A DNA stretch of 64,000 nucleotides from an uncultured Clostridia bacterium (GCA_947630625.1 CANRIL010000007.1:1-64000); one strand, 5' to 3'; positions 38,210 through 47,039 are shown, counted from the stretch's first letter. Notes: generated by a model not told the origin, from the sequence alone. A program made the numbers and translations.

Positions 38210-38473
38210 TTAAAAGAGGAACACGTCCGGCTATTTGACCGGCAGCAGAGAACGCGCGGGGCGCGGCATTTGCCGCGCCGCTGGAACCGCGCCGCCGAAG
38301 TCTTTTCCCGGATACCGCCCTCTTTGTAAGTCAGGCGGCAGGGCGTCACATTTCCTTTCGCCTTTTATCAGAATACCTTTAAAGTGAAAAGCGCGGGTGG
38401 AACCGTGCGTTACTCAAGACGCACCCCGACAGGAAATGCCGATCTACGGTATTTTCTGTCGTTTTTGTTTTAT
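38210..38473 (+). promoter_or_regulatory. T-box riboswitch leader of thrS
   Basis: The leader has the T-box antiterminator core GCGGGTGGAACCGTGCG around 38393-38410 and a terminator hairpin (38428-38441 with 38447-38460) followed by GTTTTTGTTTT. Stem I probably begins near 38210. An ACC triplet at 38314-38316, next to GCCC, is a candidate threonine specifier. Uncharged tRNA-Thr would stabilise the antiterminator and switch thrS on. Confidence 0.88.
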
Positions 38474-38514
38474 CCCGGGAAAATATAATTGAACAGGAAA
38501 AAGGAGACACAAAA

Positions 38515-40422
38515 ATGTTCAAAGTTAAGTTTGTCGGAGGCGGCGAATACGAAGGGGAGTCCCCGATATCTGTATTTGACGCCGCGAAGGAAGCCGGTCT
38601 GATCTCGCGCGAGGTCATTGCCGCCGTGCTGGACGGGGAGACGGTCGACCTGACGCATCAGCTGACCGGCGACTGCGAGGTCAAGCTCTGCACGTTTGAC
38701 GACCCAGAAGGGAAGCACGCTTTTTTCCATACGGCGAGCCACATAATGGCGCAGGCGATCAAGCGCCTTTATCCCGAGTCAAAGCTGACGATAGGTCCCG
38801 CGATCGAAACGGGATTCTACTACGATATTGACCGCGACGAGCCGTTCACGCAGGAAGATTTGCCGAAGATAGAGGCGGAGATGCAGAAGATCGTGAACGA
38901 GAATTACAGGCTCGAACGGTTCACGTTGCCGAGAGACGAGGCGGTGAAATTCATGGAAGAGCGCGGCGAGCCCTATAAAGTCGCGCTTATAGCGCGCGTC
39001 CCGGAGGGCGAGGAGATATCATTCTACCGCCAGGGCGAGTTCGTCGACCTCTGCGCGGGGCCGCACCTCTTCTCGACCGGCGCCGTCCGCGCGTTCAAGC
39101 TGACCTCGCTGACGGGCGCGTACTGGGAGGGCGACTCGAAGAACAAGATGCTGCGCCGCATATACGGTGTTGCGTTCCCGAACAAGACGCTTCTGTCCGA
39201 GTACATGAACATGCTCGAGGAGGCAAAGCGCCGCGACCACAGAAAGCTCGGCCACGACCTCGACCTTTTTGACATCTACGACGAGGGACCCGGTTTCCCG
39301 TTCTTCCTGCCGAAGGGCATGGTGCTCCGCAACCTGCTTGAGGATTTCTGGCGCGAGGAGCACAGGCGCGCGGGATATGAAGAGATCAAGACGCCGATAA
39401 TGCTCTCCCGCGAGCTCTGGGAGCGCTCCGGGCATTGGGATCACTATAAGGACAACATGTACACGACGAAGATCGACGACAGGGATTTCGCGATCAAGCC
39501 GATGAACTGCCCGGGCGGAATGCTCGTCTTCAAGCGCAAGATATGGAGCTATAAGGAGCTCCCCGTCCGCTGCGGCGAGCTCGGACTTGTCCACCGTCAC
39601 GAGCTGTCGGGCGCGCTTCACGGGTTGATGCGCGTGCGCTGCTTCACGCAGGACGACGCACACATCTTCATGCGTCCCGATCAGATAAGGGACGAGATAA
39701 AGGGCGTTTACAGCCTGATCGACCGCGTCTACAAGCTGTTCGGTTTCACATATCATGTCGAGCTTTCGACGCGCCCCGAAAATTCCATCGGCACGGACGA
39801 GATGTGGGAAATGGCGACGGATGGTTTGCGCGGCGCGCTTGACGACCTCGGCGTCGACTACGTTGTGAACGAGGGCGACGGCGCGTTCTACGGGCCGAAG
39901 ATAGACTTTCACCTCCGTGACTGCATCGGCAGAACGTGGCAGTGCGGTACGATACAGCTTGACATGAACCTGCCGGAGAGATTTGATCTCACCTACGTCG
40001 GCGCGGACAACGAAAAGCACCGCCCCGTAATGATACACCGCGTCGTTTTCGGCTCGATAGAGCGCTTTATCGGCATTCTGACCGAGCATTTTGCGGGCGC
40101 GTTCCCGCTCTGGCTCGCACCCGTGCAGATGACGGTAACGGCTATCCGCACCGACATCAACGACTACGCGCGCGAGGTCTACGAAAAGCTCAACGAGGCA
40201 GGATTCAGGGTCGAATTCGATGACAGAAACGAGAAGATAGGATATAAGATCCGCGAGTCGCAGCTTCAGAAGATACCGTATGTCCTCGTTGTCGGCGACC
40301 GCGAACGCGAAAACGGCACCGTCTCCGTCCGTTCCCGCAAGGAAGAGAACAAGGCGATAGTGATGTCGCTCGACGACTTCATCTCCGCCGCCAAAACCGA
40401 GGTCGAGACGAAGGCGCTGTAA
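38515..40422 (+). CDS. thrS: Threonyl-tRNA synthetase
   Basis: This 635-residue class IIa synthetase has an N-terminal TGS domain, the editing domain with HTASHIMAQAIKRLYP and the zinc-site Cys-His residues (LCAGPHL), motif 2 RCGELGLVHRHELSGALHGLMRVRCF, the catalytic MNCPGG, motif 3 and the C-terminal anticodon-binding domain (LAPVQMTVTAI). Length is normal. AAGGAGA precedes ATG 38515. Expression is under the T-box leader upstream. Confidence 0.97.
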   Translation: MFKVKFVGGGEYEGESPISVFDAAKEAGLISREVIAAVLDGETVDLTHQLTGDCEVKLCTFDDPEGKHAFFHTASHIMAQAIKRLYPESKLTIGPAIETGFYYDIDRDEPFTQEDLPKIEAEMQKIVNENYRLERFTLPRDEAVKFMEERGEPYKVALIARVPEGEEISFYRQGEFVDLCAGPHLFSTGAVRAFKLTSLTGAYWEGDSKNKMLRRIYGVAFPNKTLLSEYMNMLEEAKRRDHRKLGHDLDLFDIYDEGPGFPFFLPKGMVLRNLLEDFWREEHRRAGYEEIKTPIMLSRELWERSGHWDHYKDNMYTTKIDDRDFAIKPMNCPGGMLVFKRKIWSYKELPVRCGELGLVHRHELSGALHGLMRVRCFTQDDAHIFMRPDQIRDEIKGVYSLIDRVYKLFGFTYHVELSTRPENSIGTDEMWEMATDGLRGALDDLGVDYVVNEGDGAFYGPKIDFHLRDCIGRTWQCGTIQLDMNLPERFDLTYVGADNEKHRPVMIHRVVFGSIERFIGILTEHFAGAFPLWLAPVQMTVTAIRTDINDYAREVYEKLNEAGFRVEFDDRNEKIGYKIRESQLQKIPYVLVVGDRERENGTVSVRSRKEENKAIVMSLDDFISAAKTEVETKAL

Positions 40423-40438
40423 GATAATGCGATTACGT

Positions 40439-40475
40439 GGGGGAGGAAAACTCTTCTATAGAGTTTTCCTCCCCC
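40439..40475 (+). terminator. Hairpin after thrS
   Basis: A perfect 15-bp stem (40439-40453 with 40461-40475), loop TTCTATA, starts 17 nt after thrS. The bases after it are C-rich rather than T-rich. Confidence 0.7.
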
Positions 40476-40538
40476 ACACCCCCCTCCTTGTATAATGTAT
40501 TTAGGTTGTTGAAGGTAACCTATAAACCTGAAATAACC

Positions 40539-40568
40539 TTGCTCAATGTGCCTCAGGTGAGGTATAAT
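40539..40568 (+). promoter_or_regulatory. Promoter in the IS110 left non-coding region
   Basis: TTGCTC (40539-40544), 18-bp spacer and perfect TATAAT (40563-40568). It would drive the candidate bridge RNA and the transposase. Confidence 0.6.
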
Positions 40569-40574
40569 TGACCT

Positions 40575-40760
40575 GTTGGAAGAGTGGCGCCGCCCCCCCC
40601 CTGAGAGAAAGTCTCGTAAATGAAAGAGTGGCGCCTCTTGCCTGCAGGCAGGCTGCGAATGAGTTGGATGAAGGATTAAGCATCGCTTCGAATCTACCAC
40701 AAGGTTGTGGCGCTTGTCGGCCAAGAGGAAAACATTCTCCGACAGAAAGAAGAGGTAGGA
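40575..40760 (+). ncRNA. Candidate IS110 bridge RNA
   Basis: The region between the TATAAT and the transposase start is non-coding and structured. AGAGTGGCGCC occurs twice (40581 and 40625, 44 nt apart) around a C-rich loop and a GAGA-CTC helix, and CCTGCAGGCAGG forms a hairpin near 40650. In characterised IS110 elements this position encodes the bispecific bridge RNA with donor- and target-binding loops. Loops could not be matched to flanks by eye. Confidence 0.5.
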
Positions 40761-40761
40761 T

Positions 40762-41937
40762 ATGTTTTATCTTGGCATCGACATCGGAAAAAACACACAT
40801 GTAGCATCCATGTTGAACAGCGACGGCAAAGTCGTTTTCAAAGCGTTCTCTTTCTCAAACACCGTCGAGGGCGGCGAAAGCCTGCTCAGACAGCTTGAAG
40901 AGTTCGGAGCAGTCCATGACGAACTGGAGATCGGCATGGAAGCGACGGGACATTACTGGCTGTCCGTCTATTCATATCTTCATGACAAAAGCTACAAGAT
41001 ACATGTCATCAACCCGATTCAGACGGACGGCTGGAGGAAAGGTGTAGAAATACGCAAGCGCAAGACCGATATCATTGATTCCCAGCTGATTGCCGACCTT
41101 ATCCGGTATGGTGATTTTATCGAAACACAGTTATCGGATGAATCATACCTTACCTTGAAGAATCTGACACGTTTCCGCAGCTATCTGATCGACTCTATCG
41201 GAGATTTAAAACGCAAGGTCGTGTGTGTCCTCGATCAAGTATTTCCTGAATATCAAAGCGTATTCTCAGACATTTTCGGCAAGACCTCAAAGGAAATACT
41301 TCTTCAATTCTCAAGTCCTGCGGACTTTGAAAATGTTTCTGTTGACACATTGGCACGGTTGCTTGCAGATCTTAGCCGCAAGAAGATCAATGCAGATACC
41401 GCACGAAATCTCTCTGAGCTTGCCGCTAATTCCTTTGGCGTAACCTTTTGCCGTGACAGCTTCACTTTTCAGCTACGTATGATGATCGAACAGATGAAAT
41501 TTATCGAGTCACAGGTCAAGGACACGGAGAACGAGATCAAGCGTGTTATGGATGATTTGGATTCTCCGATCACTACGATCCCCGGCATTGGCAAAATCAC
41601 AGGTGCGGTAATACTTGGCGAACTCGGCGACATCAGTCGTTTCGACAGTCCGTCAAAAATCGTTGCCTACGCCGGCATTGATGCCTCTGTTTCGCAGTCT
41701 GGAGAATTTGCTTCTACTAACAACAGAATGAGCAAGCGCGGTTCCCCATACTTAAGAAAAGCGCTTTTTCAAGCTGCGACTGTAGCTGCTTTCAACGATA
41801 CTGAACTTTCCGCGTTCTACAAAAAGAAGATTGCCGAAGGCAAGCATCATAAAACCGCTATCGGTGCTGTTGAACGCAAGCTCTGCTACATCATTTTTGC
41901 TATTTTAAAAGATAACCGCCCGTACATCAAACGCTGA
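40762..41937 (+). CDS. IS110-family transposase
   Basis: This 391-residue recombinase has the N-terminal DEDD RuvC-like domain (FYLGIDIGKNTHVASM with the first Asp, EIGMEATGHYW, then RKRKTDIIDSQLIADL) and the C-terminal transposase-20 domain (ITTIPGIGKITGAVIL, AYAGIDASVSQSG, MSKRGSPYLRKALF) with the catalytic Ser. It appears full length and intact. AAGAGGT lies before ATG 40762. It acts with a bridge RNA to join donor and target DNA. Confidence 0.95.
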   Translation: MFYLGIDIGKNTHVASMLNSDGKVVFKAFSFSNTVEGGESLLRQLEEFGAVHDELEIGMEATGHYWLSVYSYLHDKSYKIHVINPIQTDGWRKGVEIRKRKTDIIDSQLIADLIRYGDFIETQLSDESYLTLKNLTRFRSYLIDSIGDLKRKVVCVLDQVFPEYQSVFSDIFGKTSKEILLQFSSPADFENVSVDTLARLLADLSRKKINADTARNLSELAANSFGVTFCRDSFTFQLRMMIEQMKFIESQVKDTENEIKRVMDDLDSPITTIPGIGKITGAVILGELGDISRFDSPSKIVAYAGIDASVSQSGEFASTNNRMSKRGSPYLRKALFQAATVAAFNDTELSAFYKKKIAEGKHHKTAIGAVERKLCYIIFAILKDNRPYIKR

Positions 41938-41954
41938 TTTTTCGTTCGTGTTTC

Positions 41955-41978
41955 GCCCGCCGAACGACGGGCTTTTTT
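41955..41978 (+). terminator. Terminator of the IS110 transposase
   Basis: GCCCG (41955-41959) pairs with CGGGC (41968-41972) followed by TTTTTT. Confidence 0.8.
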
Positions 41979-41997
41979 GGCTTGCTTGCGTTTCCAT

Positions 41998-42036
41998 CAA
42001 CCCCTATGTGAAAAATATTTTTCACGTAGGGGTTGA
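41998..42036. repeat. Long palindromic hairpin next to the IS110 right end
   Basis: TCAACCCCTATGTGAAAAA and TTTTTCACGTAGGGGTTGA form an imperfect inverted repeat with one mismatch and a tiny loop. It lies 26 nt after the transposase terminator. It could be the insertion target or the right-end structure of the element. Confidence 0.6.
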
Positions 42037-42159
42037 CTTTTAATAGTTGGTCTTTCAGAACTTTTCAGGGACGGTCTATATTGCCCGGCAGATCGGGCCT
42101 CTTGGTTATACGCTGTTGCTGCCGATCCTTCAAGGCAATAGTTTACATTGCAAAAGGCT

Positions 42160-44478
42160 TTACAGGAACATCAAAAATCGCGCAGTTTTTCCCATATATT
42201 CCAGGTACTCGATCGACTTCTTAAGGAATTCGATACGTGCCTCGCGCTCATTGTTTTTATTTTCAATAAGCGTGCGAATTTTTTCAGAGGTTTCGTCCCA
42301 TTCTTTAACAATATTGTCGCACCCTAGGATAAACGCCTCTTTTGTGTCATCCCAAAATTTGTTGACGGACTTCAGGTATGTGCCGAGAGCGTCTGCTTTT
42401 TCATATTGCTTGACGATCTTATTTCCTATTGACCGTTTCCATGTTCCTCCCAAAGCGAGGAACAACGTCAAAGCCGCCGCAACAGCCAATCCGATCGCAA
42501 TGGTCACAGGACCTCCGATAGCAGAGACCGCCGAGATGGCCGCTGCCGTTCCTCCGACATGGATCCCGATGGACGCAAGCAGACCGACTACCTGTGCGAT
42601 TATGATATAACCGCCGAGGTTTCCGCATGCGGCTGCCCATATCGCGAGCGCTCCCAAAACCGCCGCACCGGCTACGCCGCCCGCAAATGCTCTTTTTGCA
42701 TCGAACGAAAAGTTGAATTCCCCGGAGAATGTCTTTGAAAAGTCGCTGTCCGTTTTTTCTGTGAAGTCATCGATCCTTTCACTGAACATAGCTCCCTTTT
42801 CATTCAAAATTCCCATGACTCCGTTGTTCAATTCTGCTGACAGATCGTTCAGAAGCTCCCCGATATCGCGCTTGTTCTTGTGATATTTTTTGTCTTCGAT
42901 AATCTCAACGATGTGATCTTTGTTGATTACCCTGTTATAAACCTCCTTCGTTTCCGATATAGATTCATTTCGAAGCTGTTCTATGAACTCGAGTATTTCG
43001 TTTGCTTCTTCCGTGATCTTTTCCGAAGAATGCGTGTGCGCATTGAGATCAAGGGCTGTCAGTGACGAGGACACATTGTTCAAAGCTTCAAGTTCATTCT
43101 TTGCCGCCAGATGCTTTCCCGTAAAAAAACCGCTTACCATATCAATGCTTCGCTTAAGCTGAACGACCGGAAGCTTTTCCGAGAAGCTGCAAAAATCTGC
43201 AATAAACCTTTGTGAAAGTTTGTTTGAAGTTATGTCTGATGTAAAGAAACGCGCCCTGAAATCGCTTTCGGTGTATCCCGCTTTCATCAGTGACGGATGC
43301 CCCTTGACCCTCTCCCAGAGCGAATGCGACCCCTTCTGCAAAATCTTTTGCAGATCTTTGTTGTCCTCGGTATAATCGTTATCCTCGTTATTAGGGACGT
43401 TTTTCGCATGAGAAGCAAGGACAAACAGGTTTGCCATCGGTTTCATATCTTCTTTTTCGGTAAATGTCGGAAGAGACGTGATGGCGGTGTATGCCATGTC
43501 ACCATTGTCACCGTACAAGAAGTTGCCTGCATTGCACATGATGACGATCGCGTCTGCGTTCCGCATCTCGTTTACGGCAAGCATTGAATCGTTGGAATCA
43601 AACTCCTCTTCTCCACCGAGCTTCGACGTGCCGTGCGGGTTGTATCCGGGAAGATCGACGATGTCGCAGTTTTTCAGCAAACTCGCGTCTGAATAGGCAA
43701 CAATCGCGTCAGCATCATCCGTGATATCATCGATACCAAGCTCTTCGCGCCTGCTGTGAGACGTATAGTCGGCTAAAATATCCCATCCTCCACTCTTTAC
43801 GATGCACCGGCTTCTGAACTCTTCATCTCCTCTGCTGCAGGCATCAATCAATTCGTCTATTGATTTCGGCTTTTCGCTTTCATGTTCCGACGTTTTGACG
43901 TTTACGGAATTGAAAACGATGACACGGTCATTGCCCGCCCATGCCGGTCTGTCTGCAACGGATTTGATGCAGCAGACACAGCTTGTCTCAGGCGTCCATC
44001 CGACTGGCAAATGCTTGCCGTCTTCACCGATAAGCGCGGCGATAAGAGATGTTTTCCCGCTGTCCGGATGACCTATGAATTTGATCTTGACCTTGCGCCG
44101 CACTCTTTGGGACAGGAGTCTGACCTCTTCTTCGGTGCCGGCATCAAGACATTGATCAAAACCGTTACGATAGTCTGCAAAACCGTTTAGTTCATCTGCA
44201 AGCCTTAACAGCGGCTCAAAGTTGTCTTTAGTTTCGGGAATGACGAGCTTGTCATCGCTGTCTTGCGAGATCGAATTGCCAAATACTGCGTTCCAGATTT
44301 TTTCGTCTAAACGAGTCATCGAGTCGGGATCGTTTTCCATCCGTAAAATCATGTCGGCGGAATAATGATTGCTTTGCCCCGGATACCGGCGCTCGTACTC
44401 TTCGCTCATAAGCTGAGCTGTTCTTTCACGTGTAAGACCTTTGGAAAGCCTTTGTGTTAATGGATCAAAATTTTCCAT
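42160..44478 (-). CDS. Dynamin-like GTPase with membrane segments
   Basis: This 772-residue protein has a G domain from about residue 130: G1 GHPDSGKTSL, a likely G2 Thr in TPETSC, G3 DLPGY and a candidate G4 LASHAKN. A long helical stalk follows, then a hydrophobic region (about residues 610-690, AGGVAGAAVLGALAIWAAAC and VTIAIGLAVAAALTLFLALG) that would insert in membrane, and a coiled C-terminus. This is the bacterial dynamin-like plan; members remodel membranes and some act in phage defence. The first 110 residues match nothing I know. Lower GC and the IS110 neighbour suggest acquisition. Confidence 0.8.
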   Translation of the reverse strand: MENFDPLTQRLSKGLTRERTAQLMSEEYERRYPGQSNHYSADMILRMENDPDSMTRLDEKIWNAVFGNSISQDSDDKLVIPETKDNFEPLLRLADELNGFADYRNGFDQCLDAGTEEEVRLLSQRVRRKVKIKFIGHPDSGKTSLIAALIGEDGKHLPVGWTPETSCVCCIKSVADRPAWAGNDRVIVFNSVNVKTSEHESEKPKSIDELIDACSRGDEEFRSRCIVKSGGWDILADYTSHSRREELGIDDITDDADAIVAYSDASLLKNCDIVDLPGYNPHGTSKLGGEEEFDSNDSMLAVNEMRNADAIVIMCNAGNFLYGDNGDMAYTAITSLPTFTEKEDMKPMANLFVLASHAKNVPNNEDNDYTEDNKDLQKILQKGSHSLWERVKGHPSLMKAGYTESDFRARFFTSDITSNKLSQRFIADFCSFSEKLPVVQLKRSIDMVSGFFTGKHLAAKNELEALNNVSSSLTALDLNAHTHSSEKITEEANEILEFIEQLRNESISETKEVYNRVINKDHIVEIIEDKKYHKNKRDIGELLNDLSAELNNGVMGILNEKGAMFSERIDDFTEKTDSDFSKTFSGEFNFSFDAKRAFAGGVAGAAVLGALAIWAAACGNLGGYIIIAQVVGLLASIGIHVGGTAAAISAVSAIGGPVTIAIGLAVAAALTLFLALGGTWKRSIGNKIVKQYEKADALGTYLKSVNKFWDDTKEAFILGCDNIVKEWDETSEKIRTLIENKNNEREARIEFLKKSIEYLEYMGKTARFLMFL

Positions 44479-44595
44479 ATTATTTTTCCTTTCTAATTTT
44501 TTAAAATTTTTTAATATTTAATGATGTTTGTTGAGCTAAGCTCGCTCGTTGAACGCAGCGCTAAACCATATTGAGCGCCTCCTTCCTTTTTGAGA

Positions 44596-44697
44596 TTGGA
44601 CATATCGATCTGTTCTGTGCACATTTTATCATGTCCAAAGGCGCTTGTCAAGTGTTTTGTCATAATTTTTTTGAAATTTTCAAAGTCATCATGTCCA
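44596..44697. promoter_or_regulatory. Three TTGGACAT/ATGTCCAA operator-like motifs
   Basis: TTGGACAT at 44596-44603 faces ATGTCCAA at 44631-44638; another ATGTCCA lies at 44691-44697. The middle one overlaps the promoter spacer of the GTPase gene, the first lies just past its start site. This arrangement fits a repressor. Confidence 0.5.
44623..44651 (-). promoter_or_regulatory. Promoter of the dynamin-like GTPase gene
   Basis: On the minus strand TTGACA (44646-44651), 17-bp spacer, TAAAAT (44623-44628). The leader to the start codon is about 140 nt and holds an AAGGAGG followed by only Met-Val-stop. Confidence 0.75.
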
Positions 44698-44753
44698 TCG
44701 TGCGCCAAAACCTCTCCGTAGGTCTCTTGCCCGATCAAAAACCAATCTCAATC

Positions 44754-44782
44754 TTGACAATGCCGCATCAGCATAGTAAAAT
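44754..44782 (+). promoter_or_regulatory. Promoter of the transketolase genes
   Basis: TTGACA (44754-44759), 17-bp spacer and TAAAAT (44777-44782) stand 46 nt before the first transketolase gene. Confidence 0.8.
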
Positions 44783-44828
44783 ATAAAAGGAGAACAAATT
44801 TAAACTAATATAAAGGAGACATAAAACT

Positions 44829-45665
44829 ATGGATCAGGCAAAAGAAAGATCGCTGCGCCTTCACGCGGCGGATGTGCGTCTTGGCATCATCGAGGCCGTC
44901 TACAATGCGAAATCCGGGCATCCGGGCGGCTCGCTCTCGGTGGCTGACATCATGACGTACCTCTACTTCGAGGAAATGAACATCGACCCCAAGAACCCGA
45001 AGTGGGATGACCGCGACCGCTTTGTTCTCTCGAAGGGACACACGTCCCCGGCGCTTTATTCGACGCTTGCGAATCGCGGCTATTTCCCGGTCGAGGACCT
45101 TAAGACGTTCCGCCACACGGGCAGCTATCTCCAGGGGCATCCCGACATGAAGGGCGTTCCGGGCGTCGATATGTCGTCGGGCTCGCTCGGTCAGGGCTTC
45201 TCGGTCGCGTGCGGCATGGCGCTCGCAGCAAAGCTCTCCGGCAAGTCGTACAGGGTCTATACCGCAGTCGGCGACGGTGAGAGCGAGGAAGGTCAGATCT
45301 GGGAGGCGGCTATGTTCGCCGCTCACTATCACCTTGACAATCTCGTACTCATCATCGACTGGAACGGACTTCAGATCGACGGCAGGATCACGGACGTTAT
45401 GAATCCGACGCCGCACGACGAAAAGCTCCGCGCGTTCGGCTGGAACGTCATTTCCATCGACGCACACAACTTTGAAGAGATCGAGGCGGCATTCAACGCC
45501 GCTCGTGAACACAAGGGTCAGCCGACCGCCATCATCGCCAAGTCGACAAAGGGCAAAGGCGTTTCCTTCATGGAAGACCAGGCGGGCTGGCACGGCAAGG
45601 CGCCGAACGAAGAACAGTACGAGACGGCAAAGGCGGAGCTTCTGGCTTTGCGCGCGTCGATATGA
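44829..45665 (+). CDS. Transketolase, N-terminal (thiamine diphosphate-binding) subunit
   Basis: This 278-residue protein is the first half of a split transketolase, which moves two-carbon units in the pentose phosphate pathway. It has NAKSGHPGGSLSVADIM, the active-site FVLSKGHTSPALYS, the SGSLGQGFSVACGMALA stretch and the ThDP motif GDGESEEGQIWEA ending near LIIDWNGLQIDG. AAGGAGA precedes ATG 44829. The C-terminal subunit follows 21 nt later. Split forms are usual in Clostridia and archaea. Confidence 0.96.
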   Translation: MDQAKERSLRLHAADVRLGIIEAVYNAKSGHPGGSLSVADIMTYLYFEEMNIDPKNPKWDDRDRFVLSKGHTSPALYSTLANRGYFPVEDLKTFRHTGSYLQGHPDMKGVPGVDMSSGSLGQGFSVACGMALAAKLSGKSYRVYTAVGDGESEEGQIWEAAMFAAHYHLDNLVLIIDWNGLQIDGRITDVMNPTPHDEKLRAFGWNVISIDAHNFEEIEAAFNAAREHKGQPTAIIAKSTKGKGVSFMEDQAGWHGKAPNEEQYETAKAELLALRASI

Positions 45666-45686
45666 CGGAAAGGAAGGTATACTGAA

Positions 45687-46628
45687 ATGGCAGAAGCTGT
45701 TGCTACAAGAGAAGCTTACGGAAAAGCTCTCGCCGAATTCGGCGCTAAATATGATAAGCTCGTCGTGCTCGACGCAGACCTTGCAAATGCGACGAAGACG
45801 GATACGTTCAAGAAGGTGTTCCCGGATCGTCACTTTGACTGCGGCATCGCCGAGGCGAACATGATGTGCGTTGCCGCCGGCCTTTCGACCGCCGGTTACA
45901 TCCCGTTCGCATCCACGTTTGCGATGTTCGCGTCGGGACGCGCGTTCGAGCAGGTCAGAAATTCCATCGGTTATCCGCACTTAAACGTCAAGATAGGCGC
46001 GACGCATGCCGGCATTACGGTCGGCGAGGACGGCGCTTCCCACCAGTGCCTTGAGGATATCGCCCTCATGCGCACGATCCCGGGCATGACGATAATAAAC
46101 CCGTCCGATGCAGTTGAGGCGCGCGCCGCAGTCGAGGCGGCGATCAACTACTACGGTCCCGTATATATGCGCTTCGGAAGAATGGCGATCCCGGTCATAA
46201 ACGACACTCCCGACTATAAGTTCGAGCTCGGACGCGGCATACAGATGGCGGACGGCAAGGACGTTACGGTCGTCGCGACCGGCATGATGGTCGAGGTTGC
46301 GCTGCGCGCCCGCGAGCTGCTTGCAAACGAGGGCATCTCGGCGCGCGTCATAAACATCCATACTATAAAGCCGCTCGACGAGGAGATCATCCTCCGCGCC
46401 GCCGCTGAGACGGGCGCGATCGTAACGGCTGAGGAAGCGACCGTCATCGGCGGTCTTGGCGGCGCTGTTGCGGAGCTGCTTTCCGAAAAGCGCCCGACGC
46501 CCGTTGTCAAGCTCGGCATCAACGACGTGTTCGGCAAATCGGGCCCCGCAAAGGAGCTTGTGACGCTGTTCGGCCTCACCGCCGAAAACGTAGCCGCAAA
46601 GGCAAAGGCAGCAATCTCGCTGAAGTAA
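45687..46628 (+). CDS. Transketolase, C-terminal subunit
   Basis: This 313-residue protein is the second half of the split transketolase: the pyrimidine-binding domain with the catalytic Glu region FDCGIAEANMMCVAAGLS, GATHAGITVGEDGASHQ and the C-terminal domain with MADGKDVTVVATGMMVEVAL and TAEEATVIGGLGGAVAELL. It pairs with the N-terminal subunit to form the active site. A strong terminator follows at 46647. Confidence 0.96.
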   Translation: MAEAVATREAYGKALAEFGAKYDKLVVLDADLANATKTDTFKKVFPDRHFDCGIAEANMMCVAAGLSTAGYIPFASTFAMFASGRAFEQVRNSIGYPHLNVKIGATHAGITVGEDGASHQCLEDIALMRTIPGMTIINPSDAVEARAAVEAAINYYGPVYMRFGRMAIPVINDTPDYKFELGRGIQMADGKDVTVVATGMMVEVALRARELLANEGISARVINIHTIKPLDEEIILRAAAETGAIVTAEEATVIGGLGGAVAELLSEKRPTPVVKLGINDVFGKSGPAKELVTLFGLTAENVAAKAKAAISLK

Positions 46629-46646
46629 AAGGTATAATACATAATG

Positions 46647-46677
46647 AAGGGGCGCCTTTCCGAAAGGCGTCCCCTTT
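46647..46677 (+). terminator. Terminator of the transketolase genes
   Basis: AAGGGGCGCCTTT pairs with AAAGGCGTCCCCTT around a C-C-G loop, 18 nt after the stop; only a short T-stretch follows. Confidence 0.75.
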
Positions 46678-46768
46678 AAAATTATTCGGGATATGGTAAA
46701 ATGTCCGCCGACAGTCCGGCGGATTTTTTGATCTCGGCGTTCAGCGCAGGTCTTTCTTTTTTGTTCTA

Positions 46769-47032
46769 TTATTTTAATGACAGTAAATCGTTCGGAGTTA
46801 TGCCGAAGAATTCGGCTATGACCGATATCTCGATGTCGGTCACAAAGCGCTTGCCCGCCTCGATCCGCTGTATCGCGTTTTTGTCGATATCAAGACCGGA
46901 CAGCTGCAAGCCGTCGGCGAGCTGACGCTGAGATATACCGAGCTCTTTGCGCAGCCTTGATATTGTTTCACCGCAGATATTGTTTTTCCCGTCCGCCGAT
47001 TTGTTTATGAACATTATAGCCTCATTTGACAT
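46769..47032 (-). CDS. XRE-family helix-turn-helix regulator
   Basis: This 87-residue protein is a Cro/CI-type DNA-binding domain: ISRLRKELGISQRQLADGLQ then LDIDKNAIQRIEAGKRFVTDIEI and AEFFGITPNDLL. It lacks a separate sensor domain. A later ATG (MFINKS) is an alternative start. It is divergent from a small membrane protein gene, and repeated TGACAT/ATGTCA motifs lie between them, so autoregulation and control of that neighbour are likely. Confidence 0.9.
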   Translation of the reverse strand: MSNEAIMFINKSADGKNNICGETISRLRKELGISQRQLADGLQLSGLDIDKNAIQRIEAGKRFVTDIEISVIAEFFGITPNDLLSLK

Positions 47033-47039
47033 TCAGTGC

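Larger units (their letters stand above)
40500..41980 (+). mobile_element. IS110-family insertion sequence (approximate limits)
   Basis: The element comprises a 5' non-coding region of about 220-260 nt, one transposase gene and a short 3' tail with a terminator. IS110 elements lack terminal inverted repeats, so the ends cannot be fixed here; the left end lies between 40476 and about 40540 and the right end after 41972. GC is lower than in thrS. Confidence 0.8.

Noticed and set aside
37495-38349. A 284-codon minus-strand open frame opposite mgsA and the 15-bp repeat
   Set aside because: It is antisense to a clear mgsA, lacks an RBS and a recognisable domain; its CAFKR repeats come from the minisatellite.
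44511-44738. A short minus-strand gene in the GTPase leader
   Set aside because: No start has a good RBS. The AAGGAGG there is followed by Met-Val-stop, which is at most a minimal leader peptide.
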